The notes under the pieces were generated by a model. It made no database searches. It saw nothing but the letters and a program-made list of their open reading frames with translations, and was not told the origin of the DNA. DNA of 12,398 nucleotides from Thermoplasmata archaeon. Lineage in GTDB: Archaea > Thermoplasmatota > SW-10-69-26. The DNA lies in the NCBI GenBank assembly GCA_003561665.1, contig PWVY01000092.1, forward strand, positions 1-12,398, read 5' to 3'. A program made the position numbers and the translations under genes. Positions 6,457 through 12,398 of the stretch are shown piece by piece. Position 1 is the stretch's first letter; each line of letters starts with the position of its first letter.

Positions 6457-7086
6457 GTGAGCCCCAACGCTCCCTCCCCCGTCCTCCCCACCCGCCCCGG
6501 CCTCCACGTCCTCCTCGACGAACCCACCAACGACCCCGCGCACCTCACCCAACGCTTAGCCCACGACGCGATCCAACGCGACGTCGCCACCATCGTGATC
6601 CTCCTCGACCACGCCGCCCCCCAATTCCGCCAAGGCCTCACCCGGCACGGGACCAACGTCGAACAAGCCGAGAACAAGAACCTCATCCAATACGTCGACG
6701 CGCACGCCCCCCGCGTCGGATGGGCCCACACAACCCCAGCCACCGTCTTCGCCGAAGAACCCGACCACGACGCGCTCCTCCTCGCCCTCAACGAAGCCCA
6801 AACCCACCTCATCGAGAACGAACCCCAACACCAAGTCCTCATCAGCACCCTCTCCAGCCTCCTCGTCCTCGAAGGCCTCCACGCCACGTACGAGTTCTGC
6901 CAAACCCTCGCCAGCATGGCCCCACGCATGGGCACCATCACCCTCGCGCACGCCATCCCCCAGATGCACGACGAGAAAGAAACCACCGCGCTTCATCACC
7001 TCGCCACGACTGTCACGGACCTGCGAGACACCACATCCCACCCCATCAAGGCCCCGCCCCAACGCCGGACAGAAGACGCCCGATAA
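6457..7086 (+). CDS. RecA/KaiC-fold pseudo-ATPase (RAD55/DUF7504-like), nucleotide motifs lost
   Basis: A 209-residue soluble protein that reads like an archaeal KaiC/RAD55-type ATPase domain without its ATP site. Residue 15 onward (GLHVLLDEPTNDPAHL) occupies the place of strand 1 and the P-loop, but the glycines, Lys and Thr of Walker A are missing. Residues 125-140 (HQVLISTLSSLLVLEG) match the Walker B strand and following Ser-Leu-Ser segment, but the aspartate is Ser130. Later parts, AYEF-like helix, then MGTITLAHAIPQMHDEKE and HHLATTVTDLR, follow the family's usual end, where it reads 'redundant' histidine/glutamate and a final strand. Haloarchaea have comparable degenerate proteins (DUF7504-like), usually linked to regulation or signalling. 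The GTG start is fixed by the TATA box 27 nt upstream. It lies just before the ribosomal operon, which has its own promoter. The family call is by layout only. Confidence 0.65.
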   Translation: MSPNAPSPVLPTRPGLHVLLDEPTNDPAHLTQRLAHDAIQRDVATIVILLDHAAPQFRQGLTRHGTNVEQAENKNLIQYVDAHAPRVGWAHTTPATVFAEEPDHDALLLALNEAQTHLIENEPQHQVLISTLSSLLVLEGLHATYEFCQTLASMAPRMGTITLAHAIPQMHDEKETTALHHLATTVTDLRDTTSHPIKAPPQRRTEDAR

Positions 7087-7170
7087 GCCCCGCGAACAGG
7101 GTCTGCAGGCCCGTCATGGACTAAACCCTCCTCAGCGAAGCCCAAGCGCAAACGCGCCCACCACCCCCCG

Positions 7171-7184
7171 TTAAGCATTTATAC
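7171..7184 (+). promoter_or_regulatory. Promoter (BRE/TATA) of the ribosomal protein operon
   Basis: The stretch TTAAGCATTTATAC is the one A/T-rich element in the 295-nt gap 7087-7381. The TATA core TTTATA (7178-7183) predicts transcription starting near 7205-7208. This leaves a leader of about 175 nt before uL3, in contrast to the leaderless gene immediately upstream. The part of the gap before it (7087-7170) shows nothing recognisable. Confidence 0.7.
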
Positions 7185-7204
7185 CGGACCTCCTTTGGCC
7201 GAGG

Positions 7205-7381
7205 TACCCTTCCAGGCCGTTCGAACCAGACGCCCTGGGGCAATGCGCAAAGCAACCCCCAGTCGCCGCCCACACATGGACTCCATCCTTCGGGCACGAC
7301 GGGCGTCACGGTCGAACAACGCCGACGGAAGGGACACTCGATGGCCCGCACGCAAAAGTGCGGTAGCTGGGAGACTCCAGC
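7205..7381 (+). promoter_or_regulatory. Structured 5' leader of the uL3 operon, two tandem hairpins at the start codon
   Basis: Probable untranslated leader. A hairpin formed by CCGCAC (7346-7351) and GTGCGG (7358-7363) is followed after two bases by GCTGG (7366-7370) pairing with CCAGC (7377-7381), which ends directly at the uL3 ATG (7382). The only Shine-Dalgarno candidate, GGAG at 7370-7373, lies in the second hairpin. Farther upstream CTGGGG (7235-7240) can pair with CCCCAG (7257-7262), and GGCGT (7302-7306) with ACGCC (7319-7323). Feedback control of ribosomal protein synthesis through leader RNA is known in archaea (for example by L1 in methanogens), but this leader matches none I know. 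Confidence 0.5.
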
Positions 7382-8377
7382 ATGGTCAAAACGCATCACC
7401 CAAAACGCGGATCACACGGCTACTCGCCCCGGAAAAGGGCCCCCCAGACCCTGGCACGCTTCCGCTCGTGGCCTGACGATGGCCCCGAGCCCGTGGTTCA
7501 AGGGTTCACCGGGTTCAAAGTGGGCATGACGCACGTCATGATGGTCGACTACCGACCCACGTCCACCACGGCCAACCAGGAGGTACGAGAAGCCGTCACC
7601 GTCCTCGAGACACCCCCCATGGGCGTCGCAGGCGTACGCACATACCGGAACACCCCCTACGGTCTGAAAGCCGAGGACGAAGTCTGGTCCACCACTGTCG
7701 ACCGCGAAGTCAACGAGCGCGTCCACCTCTCCGAAAAGAAAACCGGAGACGTCGACGACCTCGACCGCGACCGCGTCGACGAAGTGCGCATCCTTGCTCA
7801 CAACAAACCCTACGAGGTCCCCGGGCTTCCTCGAAAGATCCCCGACATCACGGAACTCCGCATCGGCGGGGGCAACATCGATGGACGTCTTGACCTCGCC
7901 GCAGACATCCTCGGAACAGACCTCGAGATCACGGATGTCGCCGACGTCGGCCAAATGATGGACGTTGCCGCCGTCACCAAAGGCAAAGGCCTGCAAGGAT
8001 CGGTGAAACGCTGGGGCGTCAAACTTCAAAGCCACAAGAACAGCAAGAACCGACGAGACGCCTCGCCTCTTGGACCCTTCCAACCGCGCTTTATCCGACC
8101 CCAAGTCCCCATGCCGGGCCAAGTCGGGTTCCACCAACGAACCGAACTCAACAAACGCATCCTCAAGATCAGCGAGGATCCAGAAGAGATCAACCCTGAA
8201 GGCGGGTTCCTCCGCTACGGGAACGTGGACAACACGTTCGCGCTTCTCCACGGGACTCTCCCCGGTCCCTCCAAACGGGCCCTCGCCCTCCGCCACGCTC
8301 TCCGATACGACGCAGGGGTCGAGGTACAGGAACCCCAGATCACGTACATCAGCACCGCCAGCAAACAAGGGGCCTAA
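7382..8377 (+). CDS. rpl3: Large subunit ribosomal protein uL3
   Basis: Ribosomal protein uL3 of 331 residues, the archaeal/eukaryotic length class. It folds into domain VI of 23S rRNA and its extended loop reaches toward the peptidyl transferase centre. Visible landmarks are the basic N-terminus with HPKRGSHGYSPRKRA (6-20), RFRSWP (26-31), GFKVGMTH (44-51), VTKGKGLQGSVKRWG (198-212), the loop VPMPGQVGFHQRTELNKRI (242-260) and GPSKRALALR (295-304). The ATG at 7382 gives the usual MVKTHHP-type start. It is the first gene of the operon and follows the structured leader. Acidic residues are frequent between 98 and 135, in an insert typical of archaeal uL3. Confidence 0.97.
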   Translation: MVKTHHPKRGSHGYSPRKRAPQTLARFRSWPDDGPEPVVQGFTGFKVGMTHVMMVDYRPTSTTANQEVREAVTVLETPPMGVAGVRTYRNTPYGLKAEDEVWSTTVDREVNERVHLSEKKTGDVDDLDRDRVDEVRILAHNKPYEVPGLPRKIPDITELRIGGGNIDGRLDLAADILGTDLEITDVADVGQMMDVAAVTKGKGLQGSVKRWGVKLQSHKNSKNRRDASPLGPFQPRFIRPQVPMPGQVGFHQRTELNKRILKISEDPEEINPEGGFLRYGNVDNTFALLHGTLPGPSKRALALRHALRYDAGVEVQEPQITYISTASKQGA

Positions 8378-8379
8378 CC

Positions 8380-9141
8380 ATGGACGCAACCATCTACGAC
8401 ACCGACGGGAACGAAGCCGGGAGCATCAGCCTGCCCGCCTCGTTCGATGCCCCCTACCGGCCAGACATCATCCGAAAAGCCGTGGACGTCGCCGAAACGA
8501 ACCAGAAACAACCGTACGGCGCAGACCCCATGGCCGGACGTCGACATGCAACCGAATCATGGGCCCCCGGCCGCGGCGCCAGCCGCGTCCCCCGGTTAAC
8601 ACAAGGACGCGAAGCAGCCTTCGCGCCCCTTGCACGAGGCGGCCGACGAGCCCACCCGCCCAAAGCAGAGAAGAAACTCCACGAACACCTCAACCGGAAA
8701 GAACGCGATCTCGCGCTGAGAAGCGCACTCGCCGCCACGTCCGATCTCGACCGCGTCACAGAACGCGGACACCAATTCGACACGGAGACCCTTCCCCTCG
8801 TTGTCCAAGACGACATCGTGAACCTCACCAAGACGCGCGACCTCGTTAACACGCTCGACGCGCTCGGCGTCGGCGAGGACCTCGAACGCGCCAAGAACGG
8901 ACGAAGCATCCGACCCGGGAAAGGCACGATGCGAGGACGACGCTACCGGACCCCTCGAAGCGTGCTCCTCGTCGTTCACGACACCGGCACCATCGACCGA
9001 TCCAGCGGGAACCTCCCCGGCGTAGAGTACGCCCTCGTCGAGGAGCTCAACGTTCCCCGCCTGGCCCCCGGAGGCGACGCTGGACGATTGACCGTGTTCA
9101 CCGAATCCGCAATCGCGAAGCTTGAAGAGGTGATCGCGTGA
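8380..9141 (+). CDS. rpl4: Large subunit ribosomal protein uL4
   Basis: Ribosomal protein uL4 of 253 residues, archaeal type, lining the polypeptide exit tunnel. The long basic tunnel loop is present at about 61-95 (WAPGRGASRVPRL, then FAPLARGGRRAHPPK). The C-terminal part has the conserved KGTMRGRRYRTPRSVLLVV block (181-199) and the LAPGGDAGRLTVF segment (228-240). The ATG is 2 nt after the uL3 stop, so the two are translated in series. Its last codons contain the Shine-Dalgarno sequence of uL23. Confidence 0.97.
   Translation: MDATIYDTDGNEAGSISLPASFDAPYRPDIIRKAVDVAETNQKQPYGADPMAGRRHATESWAPGRGASRVPRLTQGREAAFAPLARGGRRAHPPKAEKKLHEHLNRKERDLALRSALAATSDLDRVTERGHQFDTETLPLVVQDDIVNLTKTRDLVNTLDALGVGEDLERAKNGRSIRPGKGTMRGRRYRTPRSVLLVVHDTGTIDRSSGNLPGVEYALVEELNVPRLAPGGDAGRLTVFTESAIAKLEEVIA
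9127..9135 (+). promoter_or_regulatory. Shine-Dalgarno sequence for uL23
   Basis: GAGGTGATC is a 9-nt complement of the archaeal 16S 3' end, located inside the end of the uL4 gene just before the GTG at 9138. It supports the unusual GTG start. Confidence 0.75.
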
Positions 9142-9404
9142 CCCTAGACCCTTACAACATCATCCATCACCCCTACGTGACCGAGAAAACGATGGACCGA
9201 CTGGACTTCCGGAACAGCATCGACTTCGTCGTCAACATCGACGCGACCAAACCCCAGATCCGCTGGGCCATCGAAGAGATGTTCGACGTGGAGGTCGACA
9301 AGGTTAGAACCATGATCACGCCCAAGGGCAAGAAACGAGCCATCGTGCGGTTCCCTCCCACCGTGCAAGCCGAAGACATCGCCATGCGCGTGGGGATCTT
9401 CTGA
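9138..9404 (+). CDS. rpl23: Large subunit ribosomal protein uL23
   Basis: Ribosomal protein uL23, 88 residues, the short archaeal form. It binds domain III of 23S rRNA beside the exit tunnel, where it forms part of the docking site for signal recognition particle and translocon. Landmarks are HPYVTEKTM (11-19), the strand IDFVVNIDATKPQIRWAIEEMF and the VDKVRTMITPKGKKRAIVRF segment. The start codon is GTG, overlapping the uL4 stop (GTGA), with a very strong Shine-Dalgarno sequence. The stop overlaps the Shine-Dalgarno sequence of uL2. Confidence 0.96.
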   Translation: MTLDPYNIIHHPYVTEKTMDRLDFRNSIDFVVNIDATKPQIRWAIEEMFDVEVDKVRTMITPKGKKRAIVRFPPTVQAEDIAMRVGIF

Positions 9405-9409
9405 GGTGA
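9403..9409 (+). promoter_or_regulatory. Shine-Dalgarno sequence for uL2
   Basis: GAGGTGA starts within the uL23 stop codon and lies 6 nt before the uL2 ATG at 9416, a near-ideal spacing. Confidence 0.75.
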
Positions 9410-9415
9410 CCAAGA

Positions 9416-10120
9416 ATGGGAAAGCGAATCCCCAGCCAACGACGCGGACACGGCGGCTCCACGTTCAAAAGCCCCAGCCACCGGCACCGCGCCCCGAACA
9501 CGCTCCCCAAAGTCCACACGGCTCGCGGGGTCGTGGACGATATCAAACACAACCCTGGCCACTCTGCTCCCATCGCCATCATCCGCTTCGACGATGGAAG
9601 CAAAGGAACCATCCTCGCCCCTGAAGGCCTCGCCGTGGGAGACGAGATCAGCATTGGAGAAGGCGAACCTTCCCTCGGCAGCGTGCTCCCCCTTGGCGAG
9701 ATCCCACAGGGAAGTTACGTCTACAATATCGAAAGCCAACCCGGGGACGGAGGCAAGTTCTGCCGCACCGCGGGCAATCACGCATTCATCGTATCGAAAA
9801 CCCCCACCGCGACCGTCGTCCAACTTCCCTCGGGCGCCTTCAAGACCCTTCACCGTGCCTGCCGAGCCGCCATCGGCACCGTCGCTGGAGGCGGCATCAA
9901 GGACAAACCCATCGTGAAAGCCGGGAAGCGCCACCACCTCATCAAAAGCAAAGCCACCTACTGGCCTGTGGTTCGAGGCGTGGCGAAGAACCCCGTTGAC
10001 CACCCCTTCGGCGGCGGGAACAAACCCAGTACCGGGCGACCCAAGACGGTGGCCCGAAGCTCCCCACCCGGGACCAAGGTCGGGAGCATCGCAGCCAAGA
10101 GAACCGGAGGCAAGAACTGA
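9416..10120 (+). CDS. rpl2: Large subunit ribosomal protein uL2
   Basis: Ribosomal protein uL2, 234 residues, archaeal length. It is needed for subunit joining and peptidyl transferase function. Landmarks are the N-terminal MGKRIPSQRRGHGGSTFKSP, the SH3/OB part with NIESQPGDGGKFCRTAG (104-120), LPSGAFKTLHRACRA (137-151), IGTVAGGGIKDKP and the highly conserved VRGVAKNPVDHPFGGG (186-201), whose His196 corresponds to the functionally important histidine of bacterial L2. A lysine occupies position 191, where methionine is usual. The segment after GGG is short (NKPSTGRPKTV). The stop overlaps the uS19 ATG (TGATG). Confidence 0.97.
   Translation: MGKRIPSQRRGHGGSTFKSPSHRHRAPNTLPKVHTARGVVDDIKHNPGHSAPIAIIRFDDGSKGTILAPEGLAVGDEISIGEGEPSLGSVLPLGEIPQGSYVYNIESQPGDGGKFCRTAGNHAFIVSKTPTATVVQLPSGAFKTLHRACRAAIGTVAGGGIKDKPIVKAGKRHHLIKSKATYWPVVRGVAKNPVDHPFGGGNKPSTGRPKTVARSSPPGTKVGSIAAKRTGGKN
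10106..10110 (+). promoter_or_regulatory. Shine-Dalgarno sequence for uS19
   Basis: GGAGG lies inside the end of the uL2 gene, 9 nt before the uS19 ATG at 10120. Confidence 0.6.
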
Positions 10121-10560
10121 TGGCCGACAGACGCCGATCCCGCGACCGACGACGTGCCGACGAGATCCAAACCCGCCGGAAGGAAGAGTTCTCCTATCGC
10201 GGGCACACCTTGGAGGAACTCCAAGAGATGAGCCTCGACGAGCTCGTCGACCTTCTCCCATCCCGAGCACGACGCAAGATCGAGCGCGGGTTAAGCGAAG
10301 AGCACGAGAAACTCATCGAGAAAATCGAGAACGGGGGTGAAGGCCCCTTCCGCACGCATCTGCGCGACATGGTCGTTCTCCCCAGCTTCGTGGGTAAGAT
10401 CCTCATGGTTCACAACGGGGTAGAGTTCGAACGCGTCGATGTTGAGGCCGACATGGTCGGCCACTTCCTCGGAGAGTTCGCCCTGACACGCAAGAACGTT
10501 GAACACACCGGCCCGGGCGTTGGCGCCACGCGGTCGAGCAAGTACATGCCGCTGAAGTGA
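10120..10560 (+). CDS. rps19: Small subunit ribosomal protein uS19
   Basis: Ribosomal protein uS19 of 146 residues, the longer archaeal/eukaryotic form. It sits in the head of the small subunit near the A site. The N-terminal half is very basic then helical and acidic (ADRRRSRDRRR, LEELQEMSLDELVDLLPSRARRKI), as in archaeal S19. The core is GPFRTHLRDMVVLPSFVGKI (75-94), MVHNGVEF, MVGHFLGEFALTRK and the C-terminal GVGATRSSKYMPLK. The start is fixed by GGAGG and by the TGATG overlap with uL2. Confidence 0.96.
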   Translation: MADRRRSRDRRRADEIQTRRKEEFSYRGHTLEELQEMSLDELVDLLPSRARRKIERGLSEEHEKLIEKIENGGEGPFRTHLRDMVVLPSFVGKILMVHNGVEFERVDVEADMVGHFLGEFALTRKNVEHTGPGVGATRSSKYMPLK

Positions 10561-10564
10561 TCCT

Positions 10565-11020
10565 ATGAGCATCGGATACAGCGTCGACCCGGACCCGGAC
10601 ATCACGGCCAAAGCGCTTGGCCGCGAGCTCCCTATCAAGCCTCGTGACGCGATCGAGGTCTGCCGCGAAATCCGTGGCATGAACCTTGAACACGCCAAGG
10701 AATACTTGGAAGGCGTCGTCGCCAAGACGCAGCCTGTTCGATACCGCCGCCACCAAGGCAAGGTTTCCCACCAGAAAGGAACTGGCCCAGGCCGCTACCC
10801 CGTCAAGGTCGCAGGCGAGATCCTGGACCTCCTTGAGGAAGCAGAGGCCAACGCCGAGTACAAAGGCCTGGACACGGAGACCATGACCGTCGCACACGCC
10901 GCATGCCAACGCGCCGGAGAGATCCAAGGTACGCGCCCCCGCGCTCGGGGCCGAGCAACGGCATGGAACCAATCGTTGTGCCACATCGAGATCGTCGTCG
11001 AAGAGGAGGTTGAGGACTGA
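10565..11020 (+). CDS. rpl22: Large subunit ribosomal protein uL22
   Basis: Ribosomal protein uL22 of 151 residues, archaeal type. It contacts all 23S rRNA domains and its beta-hairpin forms part of the exit tunnel wall. Landmarks are YSVDPDPDITAKALGRELPI, the helix PRDAIEVCREIRGMNLEHAKEYL (26-48), VRYRRHQGKVSHQKG (58-72), GRYPVKVAGEILDLLEEAEANAEYKGL and the hairpin with PRARGRATAWNQSLCHIEIVV. It begins 4 nt after the uS19 stop; AAGTGATC (10555-10562) is a weak ribosome-binding match. The acidic tail ends in a TGATG overlap with uS3. Confidence 0.96.
   Translation: MSIGYSVDPDPDITAKALGRELPIKPRDAIEVCREIRGMNLEHAKEYLEGVVAKTQPVRYRRHQGKVSHQKGTGPGRYPVKVAGEILDLLEEAEANAEYKGLDTETMTVAHAACQRAGEIQGTRPRARGRATAWNQSLCHIEIVVEEEVED
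11005..11015 (+). promoter_or_regulatory. Shine-Dalgarno region for uS3
   Basis: GGAGGTTGAGG contains two possible anti-SD matches (GGAGGT at 11005-11010 and GAGG at 11012-11015) before the ATG at 11020, within the end of uL22. Confidence 0.55.
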
Positions 11021-11997
11021 TGGCCGTCGAACGAAAGCTCATCGAAGAGAACAAACGCCGCCTCCTTATGACGGAGTTCCTAGCGCGGGAAGCCGCTCGC
11101 GCAGGGTTCGGAGGCTGCGAGATTCAACGCACACCCCTTGGCCTACGCATCCGGCTCGTCGCCGAACGGCCCGGTTTCGTCATCGGACGCCGAGGATCCA
11201 CCATTCAACGGATCACGAAGGAACTCTCCGACAAGTTCGACCTTGATAACCCCCAAATCGAGGTCGAGGAAGCTGACGATCCAAACCTGAACCCCCAGAT
11301 CATGGCACAGAAGATGGCTGAAGCCCTCGAACGAGGGTGGCACTTCCGACGTGCCGGGCACTCCACCGTACGCCGCATCATGGGTTCAGGCGCCAAAGGC
11401 GTCCAGATCACGCTCACCGGCAAACTCACCGGTTCCCGTGGACGCATGGAGAAGTTCACCAGCGGCCACATCAAACACTGCGGCCAACCCGCAGAAGAGT
11501 TCATGGATCGGGGCTACGCGATGGCGAAGAAGAAACTCGGGACCATCGGGGTTCAAGTCAAGATCATGAGCCCTGACGCCAAGCTTCCCGACGAGGTCAA
11601 CGTGCTCGAACCCGGCCAACGACCCCAGGAAGCCATCGAGATCAGCGAGGAAGCCATCGAGGACGAGAAACGCGCAGAAGAAGCCCTCGAAGAGATCGAA
11701 GAGAAATCCCCCATCCCCGCTGGCGAGGTCCCAGAGACGGAAGAGGAACCGGCCGAGGCCATCGAAGAACCCGAGGACGAACCCCCTGCAGAAGAGACAG
11801 GCCTCTCCCAGTACGCTCTCACGGACATCCCCGGCGTGGGCCCAAGCAAAGCCGACGCCTTGGACGAAGCCGGGTACACCGTTTCCTCGATCTTCGAAGC
11901 CAGCGCGGAGGACCTCGCCGAGGTTCCCGGCATCGGGCCCAAGCTATCCGAGAAGATCAAAAACGCAGTCAACGACCTCGAGGAAGGTGAGGAATGA
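11020..11997 (+). CDS. rps3: Small subunit ribosomal protein uS3 with C-terminal helix-hairpin-helix domain
   Basis: Ribosomal protein uS3, 325 residues, clearly longer than the usual archaeal form (roughly 200-250). It forms the mRNA entry site and takes part in mRNA unwinding. Residues 17-85 hold the type II KH domain with the loop Ile-Gly-Arg-Arg-Gly (55-59). The C-terminal S3 domain is at about 95-185, with GWHFRRAGHSTVRRIMGSGAKG and LTGSRGRMEKFTSGHIKHCGQP. A long acidic linker (about 205-262, mostly Glu, Pro and Ala) follows. Residues 263-325 carry two helix-hairpin-helix motifs, DIPGVGPSKADAL (269-281) and VPGIGPKLSEKI (302-313). Such domains usually bind nucleic acid without sequence preference. 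Frame and reading are continuous, so this is a true fusion, not two genes. It overlaps uL22 (TGATG) and uL29. Confidence 0.96.
   Translation: MAVERKLIEENKRRLLMTEFLAREAARAGFGGCEIQRTPLGLRIRLVAERPGFVIGRRGSTIQRITKELSDKFDLDNPQIEVEEADDPNLNPQIMAQKMAEALERGWHFRRAGHSTVRRIMGSGAKGVQITLTGKLTGSRGRMEKFTSGHIKHCGQPAEEFMDRGYAMAKKKLGTIGVQVKIMSPDAKLPDEVNVLEPGQRPQEAIEISEEAIEDEKRAEEALEEIEEKSPIPAGEVPETEEEPAEAIEEPEDEPPAEETGLSQYALTDIPGVGPSKADALDEAGYTVSSIFEASAEDLAEVPGIGPKLSEKIKNAVNDLEEGEE
11984..11990 (+). promoter_or_regulatory. Shine-Dalgarno sequence for uL29
   Basis: AAGGTGA lies within the end of uS3. The spacing is 3 nt to the ATG at 11994 and 6 nt to the ATG at 11997; the latter matches the TGATG overlap used at the uL2/uS19 and uL22/uS3 junctions. 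Confidence 0.65.
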
Positions 11998-12218
11998 TGG
12001 TGATGGACGCCGAAGAGATCCGAGCCATCGACCCCGAGGATCTTCACGACACGCTCCGCGAGATGCAACAGGAGCTCATGCACGAGCAAGGCGTAGCCGC
12101 TATGGGTGGCGCACCACCCGACCCCGGTCGCATCCGCGAGCTTCGCAAAACCGTCGCACGAATACGAACCATCATGAGAGAACGAGAGATCGAGCAAGAA
12201 CAGCGAGGTAAGGCATGA
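11997..12218 (+). CDS. rpl29: Large subunit ribosomal protein uL29
   Basis: Ribosomal protein uL29, about 73 residues, a small two-helix protein beside the exit tunnel next to uL23. It has the family's layout: an N-terminal helix with IRAIDPEDLHDTLREMQQELMHEQG and a C-terminal helix with RIRELRKTVARIRTIMRERE. The loop GAPPDPGRI replaces the usual NPGRIR-type turn. Three closely spaced starts are possible (ATG 11994, ATG 11997, ATG 12003); I chose 11997 from spacing to the Shine-Dalgarno sequence. The stop overlaps the start of the aIF1 gene (ATGA). Confidence 0.93.
   Translation: MVMDAEEIRAIDPEDLHDTLREMQQELMHEQGVAAMGGAPPDPGRIRELRKTVARIRTIMREREIEQEQRGKA
12205..12210 (+). promoter_or_regulatory. 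Shine-Dalgarno sequence for aIF1
   Basis: GAGGTA lies 4 nt before the ATG at 12215, inside the end of uL29. Confidence 0.6.
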
Positions 12219-12398
12219 CCGTCTGTGATACGTGCGGCCTACCCAAGGAGATCTGCGTTTGCGAGGAGATCGCTCGCGAACAACAAGAGATCCGGATCAC
12301 GACGACCACGCGCCGCTATGGCAAGACCGTGACCATCGTGAAAGGCCTTGACCCGAACGACATCGACGTCAAGAGCCTCACCGTGGACCTGAAGAACA
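12215..12398 (+). CDS. Translation initiation factor aIF1 (SUI1), 3' truncated by the window
   Basis: The first 61 residues of the archaeal homologue of eukaryotic eIF1, which binds the small subunit near the P site and checks start-codon selection. The N-terminus has the cysteine cluster of many archaeal SUI1 proteins: Cys4, Cys7, Cys14 and Cys16 (CDTCGLPKEICVC), probably a zinc site. It is followed by EEIAREQQEIRI, the conserved RRYGKTVTIVKGLD and the beginning of the DIDVKSLTVDLKN helix. The rest (about 40 residues) is beyond the window edge. Position after uL29 is the standard place in euryarchaeal ribosomal operons. The ATG overlaps the uL29 stop. Confidence 0.93.
   Translation, partial: MTVCDTCGLPKEICVCEEIAREQQEIRITTTTRRYGKTVTIVKGLDPNDIDVKSLTVDLKN

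Noticed and set aside
5562..6986. A 474-codon minus-strand frame spanning two + strand genes
   Set aside because: It runs across a clear enoyl-CoA hydratase with catalytic residues and across a promoter-driven second gene, so it is a GC-rich shadow.
7195..7245. A TTCGAACC T-loop-like string suggesting a tRNA in the uL3 leader
   Set aside because: No matching T-stem, acceptor stem or anticodon arm can be formed on either strand.
7195..7529. Small frames (from 7195 and 7341) overlapping the uL3 start
   Set aside because: The translations are Arg/Pro/Ser-rich with no family likeness, and both run out of frame into uL3; leader RNA is the better reading.

Overview
The window looks archaeal: a GC-rich chromosomal fragment, most likely from a euryarchaeal lineage near Thermoplasmatota (Poseidoniia-like or relatives). 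The domain call is firm; the lineage is inference. Evidence for archaea is the gene order uL3-uL4-uL23-uL2-uS19-uL22-uS3-uL29-aIF1/SUI1 (archaeal S10/spc type), archaeal-type versions of each ribosomal protein, TATA-box promoters about 27 nt upstream of a start codon (leaderless transcripts), and secreted PKD/DUF4382-type lipoproteins. No tRNA, rRNA, CRISPR array, insertion sequence or integrase was found.

Layout. (1) 2-490: the 3' part of an ABC-2 type transporter permease, cut by the window edge. (2) 499-711, minus strand: a 70-residue ribbon-helix-helix DNA-binding protein, convergent with the permease. A spacer (712-947) holding an imperfect hairpin follows. (3) 948-5565: four same-strand genes for exported proteins. 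Three are lipoproteins (a DUF4382-like/PKD/PPC-like protein, a small protein with FlgD/BsuPI-like Ig segments, and a PKD-PKD-PPC-like protein). The fourth is a 434-residue signal-peptide protein with a C-terminal membrane anchor. Two junctions are tight (4-nt gap, ATGA overlap), so part of this cluster is probably co-transcribed. Its function is unknown. (4) 5622-6389: an enoyl-CoA hydratase/crotonase with both catalytic glutamates. (5) 6457-7086: a RecA/KaiC-fold protein that has lost Walker A and the Walker B aspartate, behind the clearest promoter in the window. (6) 7178-12398: the ribosomal protein operon, with a TATA box, a roughly 175-nt leader whose last 36 nt form two tandem hairpins ending at the uL3 AUG, then seven further ribosomal protein genes and the start of the aIF1 gene. 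Genes within the operon are joined by 1-4 nt overlaps or very short gaps and mostly have Shine-Dalgarno sequences of the GAGGTGA type.

How it fits together. The ribosomal block is ordinary in order and content. Its unusual points are a helix-hairpin-helix domain fused to the end of uS3 and the structured uL3 leader. The surface-lipoprotein cluster and the pseudo-ATPase are the least understood parts and the best candidates for new biology. The base composition of the + strand switches from G-rich (left of about 712) to C-rich (right of about 948), and the permease uses TTG for almost every leucine while its neighbours use CTC. I see no clear evidence of a complete undescribed defence or mobile system here.
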